The notes under the pieces are model-generated. The model was not told the DNA's origin. It did no database searches and saw only the letters and a program-made list of their open reading frames with translations. Of a DNA stretch of 64,000 nucleotides, positions 56,924 to 64,000 are shown one piece after another. The first letter of the stretch is position 1, and each line of letters begins with the position of its first letter. The stretch covers positions 62,001 to 126,000 of the forward strand of contig NZ_JBHTIH010000002.1 in assembly GCF_042677045.1 (NCBI RefSeq). The letters are read 5' to 3'. This DNA is from Lysobacter_K koreensis (GTDB lineage Bacteria; Pseudomonadota; Gammaproteobacteria; Xanthomonadales; Xanthomonadaceae). Made by a program: the position numbers and the translations under genes.

Positions 56924-57082
56924 GGCGGGCCCCGGCCCGCCATTTGGGGAGTGGCGACGCGTCCGGAAGGCGGGCCAGGGCCCGCCCTACCTCGCTGGTG
57001 GCTGTAGGAGCGGGTCGGGTAGGGCGGGTTTTAACCCGCCGGCTCGGGGCCGCCCCCAACGGCGGGTTAAAACCCGCCCTAC
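56920..57082. repeat. Two GTAG-headed REP pairs downstream of the HupE/UreJ gene
   Basis: Pair 1 (56920-56990): GTAGGGCGGGCCCCGGCCCGCC with an inverted partner ending CCCGCCCTAC. Pair 2 (57019-57082): GTAGGGCGGGTTTTAACCCGCC with inverted GGCGGGTTAAAACCCGCCCTAC. A third GTAGGAGCGGG fragment lies between. Confidence 0.85.
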
Positions 57083-57413
57083 CTTGCTGCGCCGCCTGAA
57101 ATCACTCGCGCGCGAGTCAAAATCACTCGTCGGCGCGCAGAAATCACTTGCGGGCGAGCGGAAATCACTCGTCGCCGAGCAGAAATCACTCGCGGGCGAG
57201 CGGAAATCACTCGTCGCCGAGCGAAAATCACTGGCGCTCGAGTGGAAATCACGCGTCGCCGAGGGAAATCAGTCACTCGAGTGATCGGCCTGCGATAGCG
57301 GCCGTCTCCGGACGGCCATCGCCGCCGGGTCGCCCCGACCTGCGAACCACCACCGGTCTCGCCCCACGCGACGCCCGCCCGCTACGATGCGTCATCGCCC
57401 TCAAGCCCCACCC
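56924..57413. other. Gene-free region upstream of radA
   Basis: 490 bases made of two REP pairs and the 21-bp array, then about 120 bases that should hold the radA promoter. An open frame through the array spells heptads (KSLVAEQ type) forced by the repeat; no gene is called. Confidence 0.65.
57098..57290. repeat. Array of nine 21-bp hairpin repeats (array 2)
   Basis: Units are spacer gaaatc, 14-base dyad core, one base. Core starts are at 57104, 57125, 57146, 57167, 57188, 57209, 57230, 57251 and 57271. Typical cores are ACTCGCGCGCGAGT (perfect palindrome) and ACTCGTCGCCGAGC. Same period and spacer as array 1, different core. It lies 124 bases upstream of radA. Confidence 0.9.
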
Positions 57414-58820
57414 ATGAACAAGCCCAGCAGCAAGTCCGCCGCCAAAGCCGCCCGCACCGCCTACGTCTGTTCCGAATGCGGCGCCGACCACGGCAAGTGG
57501 CAGGGCCAGTGCGGCGAGTGCGGGGTGTGGAACACGCTCAGCGAGTTCGTCGTGGAGCCGGCGGCGAACAAGGCTGGCCCGGCGGTGTCGCGGCGCAGCA
57601 CCTGGACCGGCAAGGTCGACGCGCCGGCGGTCACCGCGCTCAAGGACGTGCGCCACACCGAGGACGCGCGCGTCAGCACCGGCATCGGCGAGTTCGACCG
57701 CGTGCTCGGCGGCGGCCTGGTGCCCGGCGCGGTGGTGCTGGTCGGCGGCGACCCGGGCATCGGCAAGTCGACGTTGCTGCTGCAGGCGATCTGCAAGATG
57801 GCGCAGGACATGCCGGGCCTGTACGTCACCGGCGAGGAGTCGCTGGCGCAGGTCGCCGGGCGCGGGTCGCGGCTCGGCCTGCCGCTCGACGGCGTGCACG
57901 CGCTGGCCGAAACCGGGGTCGAACGCATCCTCGAACACGCCGCCAAGATGCGCCCGAGCCTGATCGTCGCCGACTCGGTGCAGACCCTGTGGACCGAGGA
58001 GCTCAGCGCCGCGCCGGGCTCGGTCAGCCAGGTGCGCGAGAGCGCCGCGCGGCTGGTGCGTTACGCCAAGGAGACCGGCACCGCGGTGTTCCTGGTCGGC
58101 CACGTCACCAAGGAGGGCGGCATCGCCGGCCCGCGCGTGCTCGAGCACATGGTCGACGCGGTGCTGTACTTCGAGGGCGAAAGCGGCAGCCGCTTCCGGG
58201 TGCTGCGCGCGTTCAAGAACCGCTTCGGCGCGGTCAACGAGCTGGGCGTGTTCGCGATGGGCGAGCGCGGCCTGAAGGAGGTCTCGAATCCGTCGGCGAT
58301 CTTCCTGTCCGGCAGCCGCACGCCGCAGCCGGGCAGCTGCGTGATGGTCACCCGCGAGGGCACGCGGCCGCTGCTGGTCGAGGTGCAGGCGCTGGTCGAC
58401 GCCTCGCCGCTGTCGAACCCGCGCCGGGTCGCGGTCGGCATGGAACAGAACCGGCTGGCGATGCTGCTGGCGGTGCTGCACCGCCACGGCGGCGTCGGTG
58501 TCGGTGACCAGGACGTGTTCGTCAATGTCGTCGGCGGTATCCGCGTGCAGGAAACCGCGGCCGACCTGCCGGTGCTGCTGGCGGTGCTGTCGTCGCTGCG
58601 CGACCGGCCGCTGAGCGAGCACACGGTGGTGTTCGGCGAAGTCGGGTTGTCGGGCGAAATCCGGCCGGTGCCCAACGGCGAGGACCGCCTCAAGGAAGCG
58701 GCGACCCACGGCTTCAAGCGCGCGATCGTGCCCAAGGCGAATGCGCCCAAGGGCGGGCGGATCGGCGAGATGCAGGTGATCGGGGTGGAGCGGCTGGCCG
58801 AGGCGCTTGAAGCGGCCTGA
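57414..58820 (+). CDS. radA: DNA repair protein RadA
   Basis: 468 residues. N-terminal zinc finger CSECGADHGKWQGQCGEC, RecA-like domain with Walker A GGDPGIGKSTLLLQ, the RadA-specific KNRFG (FKNRFGAVNE) and a C-terminal Lon-like domain. It acts in recombination-dependent repair and branch migration. MNKPSSKSAAK at 57414 is preferred over an ATG nine codons earlier. Confidence 0.97.
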   Translation: MNKPSSKSAAKAARTAYVCSECGADHGKWQGQCGECGVWNTLSEFVVEPAANKAGPAVSRRSTWTGKVDAPAVTALKDVRHTEDARVSTGIGEFDRVLGGGLVPGAVVLVGGDPGIGKSTLLLQAICKMAQDMPGLYVTGEESLAQVAGRGSRLGLPLDGVHALAETGVERILEHAAKMRPSLIVADSVQTLWTEELSAAPGSVSQVRESAARLVRYAKETGTAVFLVGHVTKEGGIAGPRVLEHMVDAVLYFEGESGSRFRVLRAFKNRFGAVNELGVFAMGERGLKEVSNPSAIFLSGSRTPQPGSCVMVTREGTRPLLVEVQALVDASPLSNPRRVAVGMEQNRLAMLLAVLHRHGGVGVGDQDVFVNVVGGIRVQETAADLPVLLAVLSSLRDRPLSEHTVVFGEVGLSGEIRPVPNGEDRLKEAATHGFKRAIVPKANAPKGGRIGEMQVIGVERLAEALEAA

Positions 58821-58829
58821 GCGCGCGTC

Positions 58830-58912
58830 GTAGGAGCGGTTTCAGCCGCGACCGGGCAACTGCTTTTTCGCCGCGGCTTTTCGGTAAAGCTCGCGGCTGA
58901 AGCCGCTCCTAC
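58830..58912. repeat. GTAG-headed REP pair downstream of radA
   Basis: GTAGGAGCGGTTTCAGCCGCGA and the inverted CGCGGCTGAAGCCGCTCCTAC flank a 40-base centre between convergent radA and the CcsA-like gene. Confidence 0.85.
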
Positions 58913-58950
58913 CCCAGTGTGATGCGCCCCGACGCGCCAGCGAAACGCGT

Positions 58951-59742
58951 TTACAGCGGCCGGTCTAGCACCAGCTCCAGCACGAACTTGCTGCCGAAGA
59001 ACGCCAGCACCAGCAGCGCCATTGCGGTCAGCGTCCAGCGCACCGCGGTTGCGCCGCGCCAGCCGTAGCGCCAGCGGCCCAGCAGCAGCGCACCGAACGC
59101 CAGCCACGACAGCACGCTCAGCGCGGTCTTGTGGACCAGGTGCTGGGCCAGCAGGTTCTCGACGAACAGCACGCCGGTCAGCAAGGTCGCGGTCAGCAGC
59201 ACGAAGCCCACCGCGATCGTGCGGAACAGCAGCGTTTCCAGTTCGACCAGCGGCGGCATCGCGCGCAGCCAGCGGTGGAACTCGCGCCGCCGCAATGCGC
59301 GCTCCTGCAGCCACGACATCATTGCCAGCAACGCCGCCACCGCCAGCGTCGCGTAGGCGAGCAGGGCGAACCAGGCGTGCAGTTGCAGGCGCCAGTCGAG
59401 CGGGCGCGGCGGTTCGTGGCCCTGCAGGTGGTAGCCCAGCAGGGTCAGAGCGGCGAGCGGGAACACCAGCACGCCCAGCGCCGCCATGCGCCCGGAGCCG
59501 CCGACCAGCGAGGTCAGCACCGCCATGCCCAGCCCGACCAGCGACAGCGCAGCGAAGAAATGCAGGTCGGCGCCGCCCGCTGCGCGCCACGCCAGCACGT
59601 GCGCGGCCGCATGCAGCGCCAGCGCGAGGCTCGCGGGGAGCAGCCAGGTGCGCGCGCGGCGGTCGCCATCGCGGCGCACGTCGGCAACCAGCAGCGCCGC
59701 GGCGACGAGGTAGAGGGCGACGGCGATGAGAACGATTGTCAT
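58951..59742 (-). CDS. CcsA/YpjD-like cytochrome c assembly family membrane protein
   Basis: 263 residues with about eight membrane helices. The cytochrome c assembly (CcsA-type) features include WRLQLHAWFALLAYATLAVAAL and a His in LLAQHLVHKTALSVLSWLAFG, possible heme ligands, in the arrangement of the inner-membrane YpjD family found next to ffh. Start MTIVLIAVALYLV at 59742. It is divergent from ffh, as ypjD is in E. coli and pseudomonads. Precise function unresolved. Confidence 0.9.
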   Translation of the reverse strand: MTIVLIAVALYLVAAALLVADVRRDGDRRARTWLLPASLALALHAAAHVLAWRAAGGADLHFFAALSLVGLGMAVLTSLVGGSGRMAALGVLVFPLAALTLLGYHLQGHEPPRPLDWRLQLHAWFALLAYATLAVAALLAMMSWLQERALRRREFHRWLRAMPPLVELETLLFRTIAVGFVLLTATLLTGVLFVENLLAQHLVHKTALSVLSWLAFGALLLGRWRYGWRGATAVRWTLTAMALLVLAFFGSKFVLELVLDRPL

Positions 59743-60174
59743 CGAGCCAGTGTCGCATAGGCGCTGCCGCCTGTAGGAGCGGCTGCGGCCGCGAACCACA
59801 CCGCCGAGGCCGGTATGAAGTGTGTAGGGCGGGATTCAACCCGCCATCCCGTCCGCACAAGGTCGCGAGGAATCGCAATCCCGGTTGTTATCCGCCATGC
59901 CGGGACGTGGTGCAGGGCAATGGCGGGTTGAAACCCGCCCTGCGGTGCTGCTTGGCTGTCGCAAGGGCGTATCGCAGCGCGCGGCGGCGCGTTGGGGGCC
60001 CGTCTCAAGGGGGTCTCTGCTTAGCGCGGTAACTCAGCGCGCGGCGGCGCGTTGGAGGCCTGTCGCAAAGGAAGGGCTGCCTGGCGCGGCGCGGCTTATA
60101 ATCCGCGCCCAGATCAACGACTGCCCCGTGGCCGGCCAATGCGCGCGGCCGCGGCGAGAGACCCCGAGGAACCC
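59743..60174. other. Intergenic region between the CcsA-like gene and ffh
   Basis: 432 bases. It holds a GTAG-headed fragment (59774), a GTAG REP pair (59823-59943) and a 36-base direct repeat CAGCGCGCGGCGGCGCGTTGG... at 59975 and 60035. A -10 TATAAT at 60097-60102 probably serves ffh, though no -35 is evident. Confidence 0.6.
59823..59943. repeat. GTAG-headed REP pair upstream of ffh
   Basis: GTAGGGCGGGATTCAACCCGCC and, at the right end, GGCGGGTTGAAACCCGCCC form the inverted pair. Confidence 0.8.
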
Positions 60175-61539
60175 ATGTTCGAATCCCTGACCCAGCGCCT
60201 GTCCGGCACCATCGAGCGCCTGCGCGGCCGCGGCCGCCTGTCCGAGGAGAACATTCGGGAATCCCTGCGCGAGGTGCGCATCGCGCTGCTCGAGGCCGAC
60301 GTCGCGCTGCCGGTGGTGCAGGCACTGATCGAACGCATCAAGGTGCGCGCGGTCGGTCAGGAAGTGCTCAAGTCGCTGACCCCCGGCCAGGCTCTGATCA
60401 AGATCGTGCGCGACGAGATGACCGCGGTCATGGGCGCGCAGGCCAGCGACCTCAACCTCAACGTGCCGGCGCCGGCGGTGATCCTGATGGCCGGCCTGCA
60501 GGGCGCGGGCAAGACCACGACCGTCGCCAAGCTTGCCAAGCATCTGAAGGACAAGCGCAAGAAGAAGGTGATGGTGGTCAGCGCCGACGTCTACCGCCCG
60601 GCCGCGATCGAGCAGTTGAAGACGCTGGCGCAGCAGGTCGACGTGCTGTTCTTCCCGTCGACCGCCGAGCAGAAGCCCGAAGCCATCGTCCGCGCCGCGA
60701 TCGACGACGCACGCAAGTCGTTCGTCGACGTGCTGATCGTCGACACCGCCGGCCGCCTCGCGATCGACGAGGCGATGATGGTCGAGATCAAGGCGCTGCA
60801 CGCCGCGGTGAATCCGATCGAGACCTTGTTCGTGGTCGACTCGATGACCGGCCAGGACGCCGCGGTCACCGCCAAGGCCTTCAGCGAGGCGCTGCCGCTG
60901 ACCGGCGTGGTGCTGACCAAGACCGATGGCGACGCGCGTGGCGGCGCCGCATTGTCGGTGCGCTACGTGACCGGCCGCCCGATCAAGTTCATCGGCGTCA
61001 GCGAGAAGCCCGACGGCCTCGACGTGTTCCATCCCGAGCGCATCGCCAGCCGCATCCTCGACATGGGCGACGTGCTGTCGCTGGTCGAGCAGGTCGAGCA
61101 GCAGGTCGACAAGGACAAGGCGGCCAAGCTCGCCGAGAAGGTCGCCAAGGGCAAGAAGTTCGACCTCAACGACATGCGCGACCAACTCGAGCAGATGCAG
61201 AACATGGGCGGCATCAGTGGCCTGATGGACAAGCTGCCGGGCATGGGCCAGATCCCCGATGCGGTGAAGGCGCAGGTCACCGGCCGCGAAGTGCCGCGCA
61301 TGGTCGCGATCATCAACTCGATGACCAAGAAGGAGCGCCGCAACCCGGCGCTGCTGAACGGTTCACGTCGCGCGCGCATCGCCCGCGGTTCGGGCATGAC
61401 GCCGGCCGACGTCAACAAGCTGATGAAGCAGTTCCAGCAGATGGAGAAGATGATGGGCAAGCTCGGCCGCGGCGGAATCAAGGGAATGATGCGCGGCATG
61501 AAGGGAATGATGGGCGGCGCGGGCGGTTTCCGCATGTGA
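60175..61539 (+). CDS. ffh: Signal recognition particle protein Ffh
   Basis: 454 residues. The NG domain has GLQGAGKTTTVAKLA (G1), DTAGR, TKTDGDARGGAAL and the C-terminal Met-rich M domain (MSD-type GMGQIPDAV, then a Met-rich tail GMMRGMKGMMGG). It binds 4.5S RNA and signal sequences of nascent chains. MFESLTQRLSGTIERL at 60175 is the conserved start. It lies downstream of the divergent CcsA-like gene. Confidence 0.98.
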   Translation: MFESLTQRLSGTIERLRGRGRLSEENIRESLREVRIALLEADVALPVVQALIERIKVRAVGQEVLKSLTPGQALIKIVRDEMTAVMGAQASDLNLNVPAPAVILMAGLQGAGKTTTVAKLAKHLKDKRKKKVMVVSADVYRPAAIEQLKTLAQQVDVLFFPSTAEQKPEAIVRAAIDDARKSFVDVLIVDTAGRLAIDEAMMVEIKALHAAVNPIETLFVVDSMTGQDAAVTAKAFSEALPLTGVVLTKTDGDARGGAALSVRYVTGRPIKFIGVSEKPDGLDVFHPERIASRILDMGDVLSLVEQVEQQVDKDKAAKLAEKVAKGKKFDLNDMRDQLEQMQNMGGISGLMDKLPGMGQIPDAVKAQVTGREVPRMVAIINSMTKKERRNPALLNGSRRARIARGSGMTPADVNKLMKQFQQMEKMMGKLGRGGIKGMMRGMKGMMGGAGGFRM

Positions 61540-61648
61540 GCCATCGCGGCCACCGCGACGGTGGCCGACTCTCGCGAGTCGCGGCGTAGATAGACGGTGC
61601 AGGGGCACTGACCGCCGGTCAGTGGCTGCACTTCCCTCAGAGGGGTCT

Positions 61649-62569
61649 ATGAACACGACGTTGAAACCCGCCGCGCGCGCAGTGGCCGCGGCCGCCATCT
61701 TGCTGGCCGCCAGCACCCAGGCGCCGGCGCAGTCCATCCTCAGCATCCACAACGACGCCAGCGGCTACGACCGCGTGTTCCTGCCCGCGGACTCGGTGTT
61801 CCTGGCAAATGGCGACGGCAAGGCGATCAACGTGACGGTCGCCGGCCCCGGTGACGCCTGGTACCTGCGCTTCGAGGCACCCGCCGGCGAAACCCTGGGG
61901 CCGGGCGTCTACACCAACGCCGGCTGCCCGCTCGGGTTGCGCATGGGCCGTGCGCCGGGCATGGGCATCACCGACAACAACCCGGTGTGCAGCGACAGCC
62001 AGGGCATCGACAACCTGTTCGGTTCGTTCGCGATCCGCCAGATCGACTACGACGCGGAGGGCAACCTGACGTCGCTGGAAGCGACGTTCACCCAGCGCCT
62101 GGGTTCGGCGAACGCGCCCGCGCTGGGCGGTTTGATCCGCTACCAGGCCAGGCCGCTGTCGCTGCTGCTCAACGCCAGTCCGGCGTTCGCCTGGGGTGCG
62201 ATCGCGCAGGCCAACCATGGCGACACTAGCGTGTTCACGCTTGATGGCACGGTCGCGGACGGGTTCGAGTACCAGGCCTCGGTGCTCAAGGACACCTGGC
62301 GCATCTCGGTCGCGCCGCCCACGGGCCAGCCGCTGAAGGCGAAGACTTACCAGACCAGTGATGCCGCCGATCCGGACCATGCCAGCTTGCGCATCCGCCG
62401 GGGGCTGGGGGCGATGGCGCCGGCCTGCGCGAATCCCAGCGGCAAGCTCGAGATCCAGTCGATGAAGGTCAACGGCGCCGGTGCGATCCAGAACCTGCGC
62501 GCCACCTTCGTCTACCGCTGCAGCGGCTCGGCCGCGGCCTTGCGCGGCACGATTCGCTACCTGGATTGA
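61649..62569 (+). CDS. Secreted protein of unknown function
   Basis: 306 residues. MNTTLKPAARAVAAAAILLAAS is the start of a signal peptide, cleaved near APAQS. The mature part has two beta-rich halves, each starting with a similar strand set (LYxx-like SILSIHNDASGYDRVFLPAD; TWRISVAPPTGQPLKAKTYQT), suggesting an internal duplication. Four to six cysteines are placed for disulfides (GCPLGLR, NPVCSDS, PACANPS, YRCSGS). No family was recognised; the export signal and AGAGGGGT RBS are good. Confidence 0.75.
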   Translation: MNTTLKPAARAVAAAAILLAASTQAPAQSILSIHNDASGYDRVFLPADSVFLANGDGKAINVTVAGPGDAWYLRFEAPAGETLGPGVYTNAGCPLGLRMGRAPGMGITDNNPVCSDSQGIDNLFGSFAIRQIDYDAEGNLTSLEATFTQRLGSANAPALGGLIRYQARPLSLLLNASPAFAWGAIAQANHGDTSVFTLDGTVADGFEYQASVLKDTWRISVAPPTGQPLKAKTYQTSDAADPDHASLRIRRGLGAMAPACANPSGKLEIQSMKVNGAGAIQNLRATFVYRCSGSAAALRGTIRYLD

Positions 62570-62917
62570 GGGACCGCAAGCGCGGCGGGATCGGAGGTTC
62601 CGCCGACCGCGGCTGCGCCGCGCGCACGCGGCCGATTGCGCAAGCAAGTCAGGCCAGTGGCGCGGCGCATGGCCGGAAACGGGGCTCGATTCCGTCGCCA
62701 GCGCGTTCAGAAAAATTTGGCGCGACGCAGCTTGCGCCGACCGTGCCAGCCTCCTATCTTCGGCCCATCGCGCTTGCTTCGGCGCGGTTCCCTTGCGCAG
62801 CCGGACCATCGGTTGTCGCGCGGGAGGACAGGGGGAGGAAGCGGTACCTACCGCCGACCTTCGTTGCCGCAATGGCAACGTCGAGTCGCCCTGTTCGACT
62901 GCGCAAGGGGAATTCCG
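62570..62917. other. Intergenic region upstream of the S8 protease
   Basis: 348 bases with no gene. An A/T-rich patch (AAAAATTTGG) near 62711 may be part of the protease promoter, but no complete -35/-10 pair is clear. AAGGGGAATTCC before 62918 is the RBS. Confidence 0.5.
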
Positions 62918-64000
62918 ATGTTTTCAGCAGCAAGATTGGGCGTCGTCCTCGGGACGGCGTTTTTGGTCGTGGTATCGGCGGCCGCGGCGCAGTCGCCGCC
63001 CTCGCAACCTTCCGGTGACCCGCCACAACCGCTGGCGGCGGCCGCCGACGACCACGGCGACACCCAGCCGTACATCGTCGGTTTCGCCGAACCGGCGCTG
63101 GCCAACTACACCGGCAAGCGTCCCGGCCTGCCGGCCCCGCGCCGCAAGGGCGAGGGCAAGGGCCGCATCGACGTGGCCAGCCAGGAAGCGCGCGCCTACG
63201 TCGCCGACCTGGCGCTTCGCCAGCACGGCCACGAAGCGCGGATGGAACGTGCCGTCGGCCGCGAGGTCCAGGTCAAGCTGCGCATGCAGCACGTGTTCAA
63301 TGGCGTGATCACCGAACTGTCGACGGCCGAGGCCGAAGCGCTCGCGCAGCTTCCCGACGTGGTGCTGGTCGAGCCCTACCGCGAGTACGAAGTCGATACC
63401 GACACCGGCCCGGACTTCATCGGCGCCACCGCGGTCTGGCAGCGCGGCACCGGCCTGCCGCCGGGCCAGGTCGCGGGCGAGGACCGTCATCGCGGCCCGC
63501 GCAATGCCAAGGGCGAGGGCATGGTGTACGGCATCCTCGACTCGGGCATCAATTTCGGCAGCCCGTCGTTCGCCGCGGTCGGCGGTGACGGCTACCGCCA
63601 CGTCAACCCGTTCGGTTCCGGCAACTACCTGGGCACCTGCGCGCCCGGTGGTGTCGACCAAGGCCGTTGCAACGACAAGCTGATCGGCGGCTACGACTTC
63701 GTCTGCGGCGCGCCGGGCAACACCTGCGGCGTGGCCGGCATCGGCGAGGAGCCGGGCTTCGGCGACAACAACAGCCACGGCAGCCACACCGCGTCGACCG
63801 CGGCGGGCAACCACCGCAGCGCGACCTTCCGCGGCGTGCAGCGCGAGATTTCCGGCGTGGCGCCGCACGGCAACCTGATCGCGTACGACATCTGCTACAC
63901 GCGCCTGAGCGATGGTAACGGCCTGTGCCCGAACGTCTCGGCGGTGGCCGCGGTCAACCAGGCGATGGCCGATGGCGTGGACGTCATCAACTACTCGATC
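62918..64000 (+). CDS. S8 (subtilisin-like) serine protease, N-terminal 361 codons (cut by window edge)
   Basis: Open to the right edge. The signal peptide MFSAARLGVVLGTAFLVVVSA is followed by an I9-like propeptide (YIVGFAEPALANYTG, MQHVFNGVITELSTAEAEAL, VVLVEPYREYEVD). In the catalytic domain, Asp is in YGILDSGINF and His in NNSHGSHTASTAAGN; the Ser lies beyond the window. Cysteine pairs (GTCAPGGVDQGRC, VCGAPGNTCG) resemble the disulfide-bearing insertion loops of Xanthomonad/Lysobacter secreted proteases. Start ATG at 62918, with AAGGGG upstream. Confidence 0.93.
   Translation, partial: MFSAARLGVVLGTAFLVVVSAAAAQSPPSQPSGDPPQPLAAAADDHGDTQPYIVGFAEPALANYTGKRPGLPAPRRKGEGKGRIDVASQEARAYVADLALRQHGHEARMERAVGREVQVKLRMQHVFNGVITELSTAEAEALAQLPDVVLVEPYREYEVDTDTGPDFIGATAVWQRGTGLPPGQVAGEDRHRGPRNAKGEGMVYGILDSGINFGSPSFAAVGGDGYRHVNPFGSGNYLGTCAPGGVDQGRCNDKLIGGYDFVCGAPGNTCGVAGIGEEPGFGDNNSHGSHTASTAAGNHRSATFRGVQREISGVAPHGNLIAYDICYTRLSDGNGLCPNVSAVAAVNQAMADGVDVINYSI

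Overview
The window is GC-rich, gene-dense chromosomal DNA that looks like Xanthomonadaceae/Lysobacteraceae (Lysobacter, Luteimonas or a close relative). The evidence is the gene content and order (ribF-ileS-lspA-ispH; rplU-rpmA-obg; a pst operon with two PstS paralogues and an OprP porin; a partial S8 protease with an I9-type propeptide) and many GTAG-headed REP/SMAG-type palindromes typical of Stenotrophomonas/Xanthomonas relatives. I see no insertion sequence, prophage or CRISPR array. It reads as core chromosome with small accessory modules. No database search was possible, so names rest on motifs read from the translations.

Left part (1-12.5 kb): a minus-strand operon of seven translationally coupled lipid genes (acyl-CoA desaturase, FAD amine-oxidase-like enzyme, DUF1365, Cfa-like methyltransferase, DUF2878, DUF1295, and a second Cfa-like gene cut by the edge) probably remodels unsaturated acyl chains. 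It is followed by a secreted protein of unknown function, thiopurine methyltransferase, parC (with a 93-bp duplication of its 3' end), an ECF sigma/anti-sigma pair and tRNA-Leu(CAG).

12.5-20.4 kb: rnr, rlmB, a guanidinium exporter (gdx/sugE) behind a probable guanidine-II riboswitch, RNase T, then a three-gene MNIO RiPP operon. Its precursor is secreted, carries seven EGKCG motifs and also contains two canonical EF-hand loops. It is followed by a DUF692 (MNIO) enzyme and a DUF2063 partner. This is the most interesting system in the window.

20.4-28.7 kb: the phosphate regulon, phoU-pstB-pstA-pstC-pstS1, a second pstS and an OprP/OprO-type porin, all on the minus strand, with Pho-box-like repeats upstream of both pstS genes and, more weakly, the porin. 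Between the two pstS genes lies an array of about 19 degenerate 21-bp hairpin repeats. A second array with the same architecture but different cores lies upstream of radA (57.1-57.3 kb).

28.7-42.8 kb: nth with a Cys-rich partner, enoyl-CoA hydratase, a divergent FKBP-like protein, DUF1289/NUDIX/sulfurtransferase operon, a PstS-OmpA fusion, an ECI1-like enoyl-CoA isomerase coupled to a DUF4139 lipoprotein, a PCu(A)C copper chaperone, uvrA with a thioesterase, and a DUF937-OmpA fusion.

42.9-52.6 kb: housekeeping genes rplU-rpmA-obg, rpsT (GTG start), murJ, ribF-ileS-lspA-ispH and tRNA-Thr(CGT), followed by three tandem copies of a 98-99 bp terminator-containing unit. 53-64 kb: a DUF4331-TPR-HupE/UreJ operon, radA, a CcsA-like cytochrome-assembly protein, ffh, a secreted protein of unknown function, and the first 361 codons of an S8 family protease running off the right edge.
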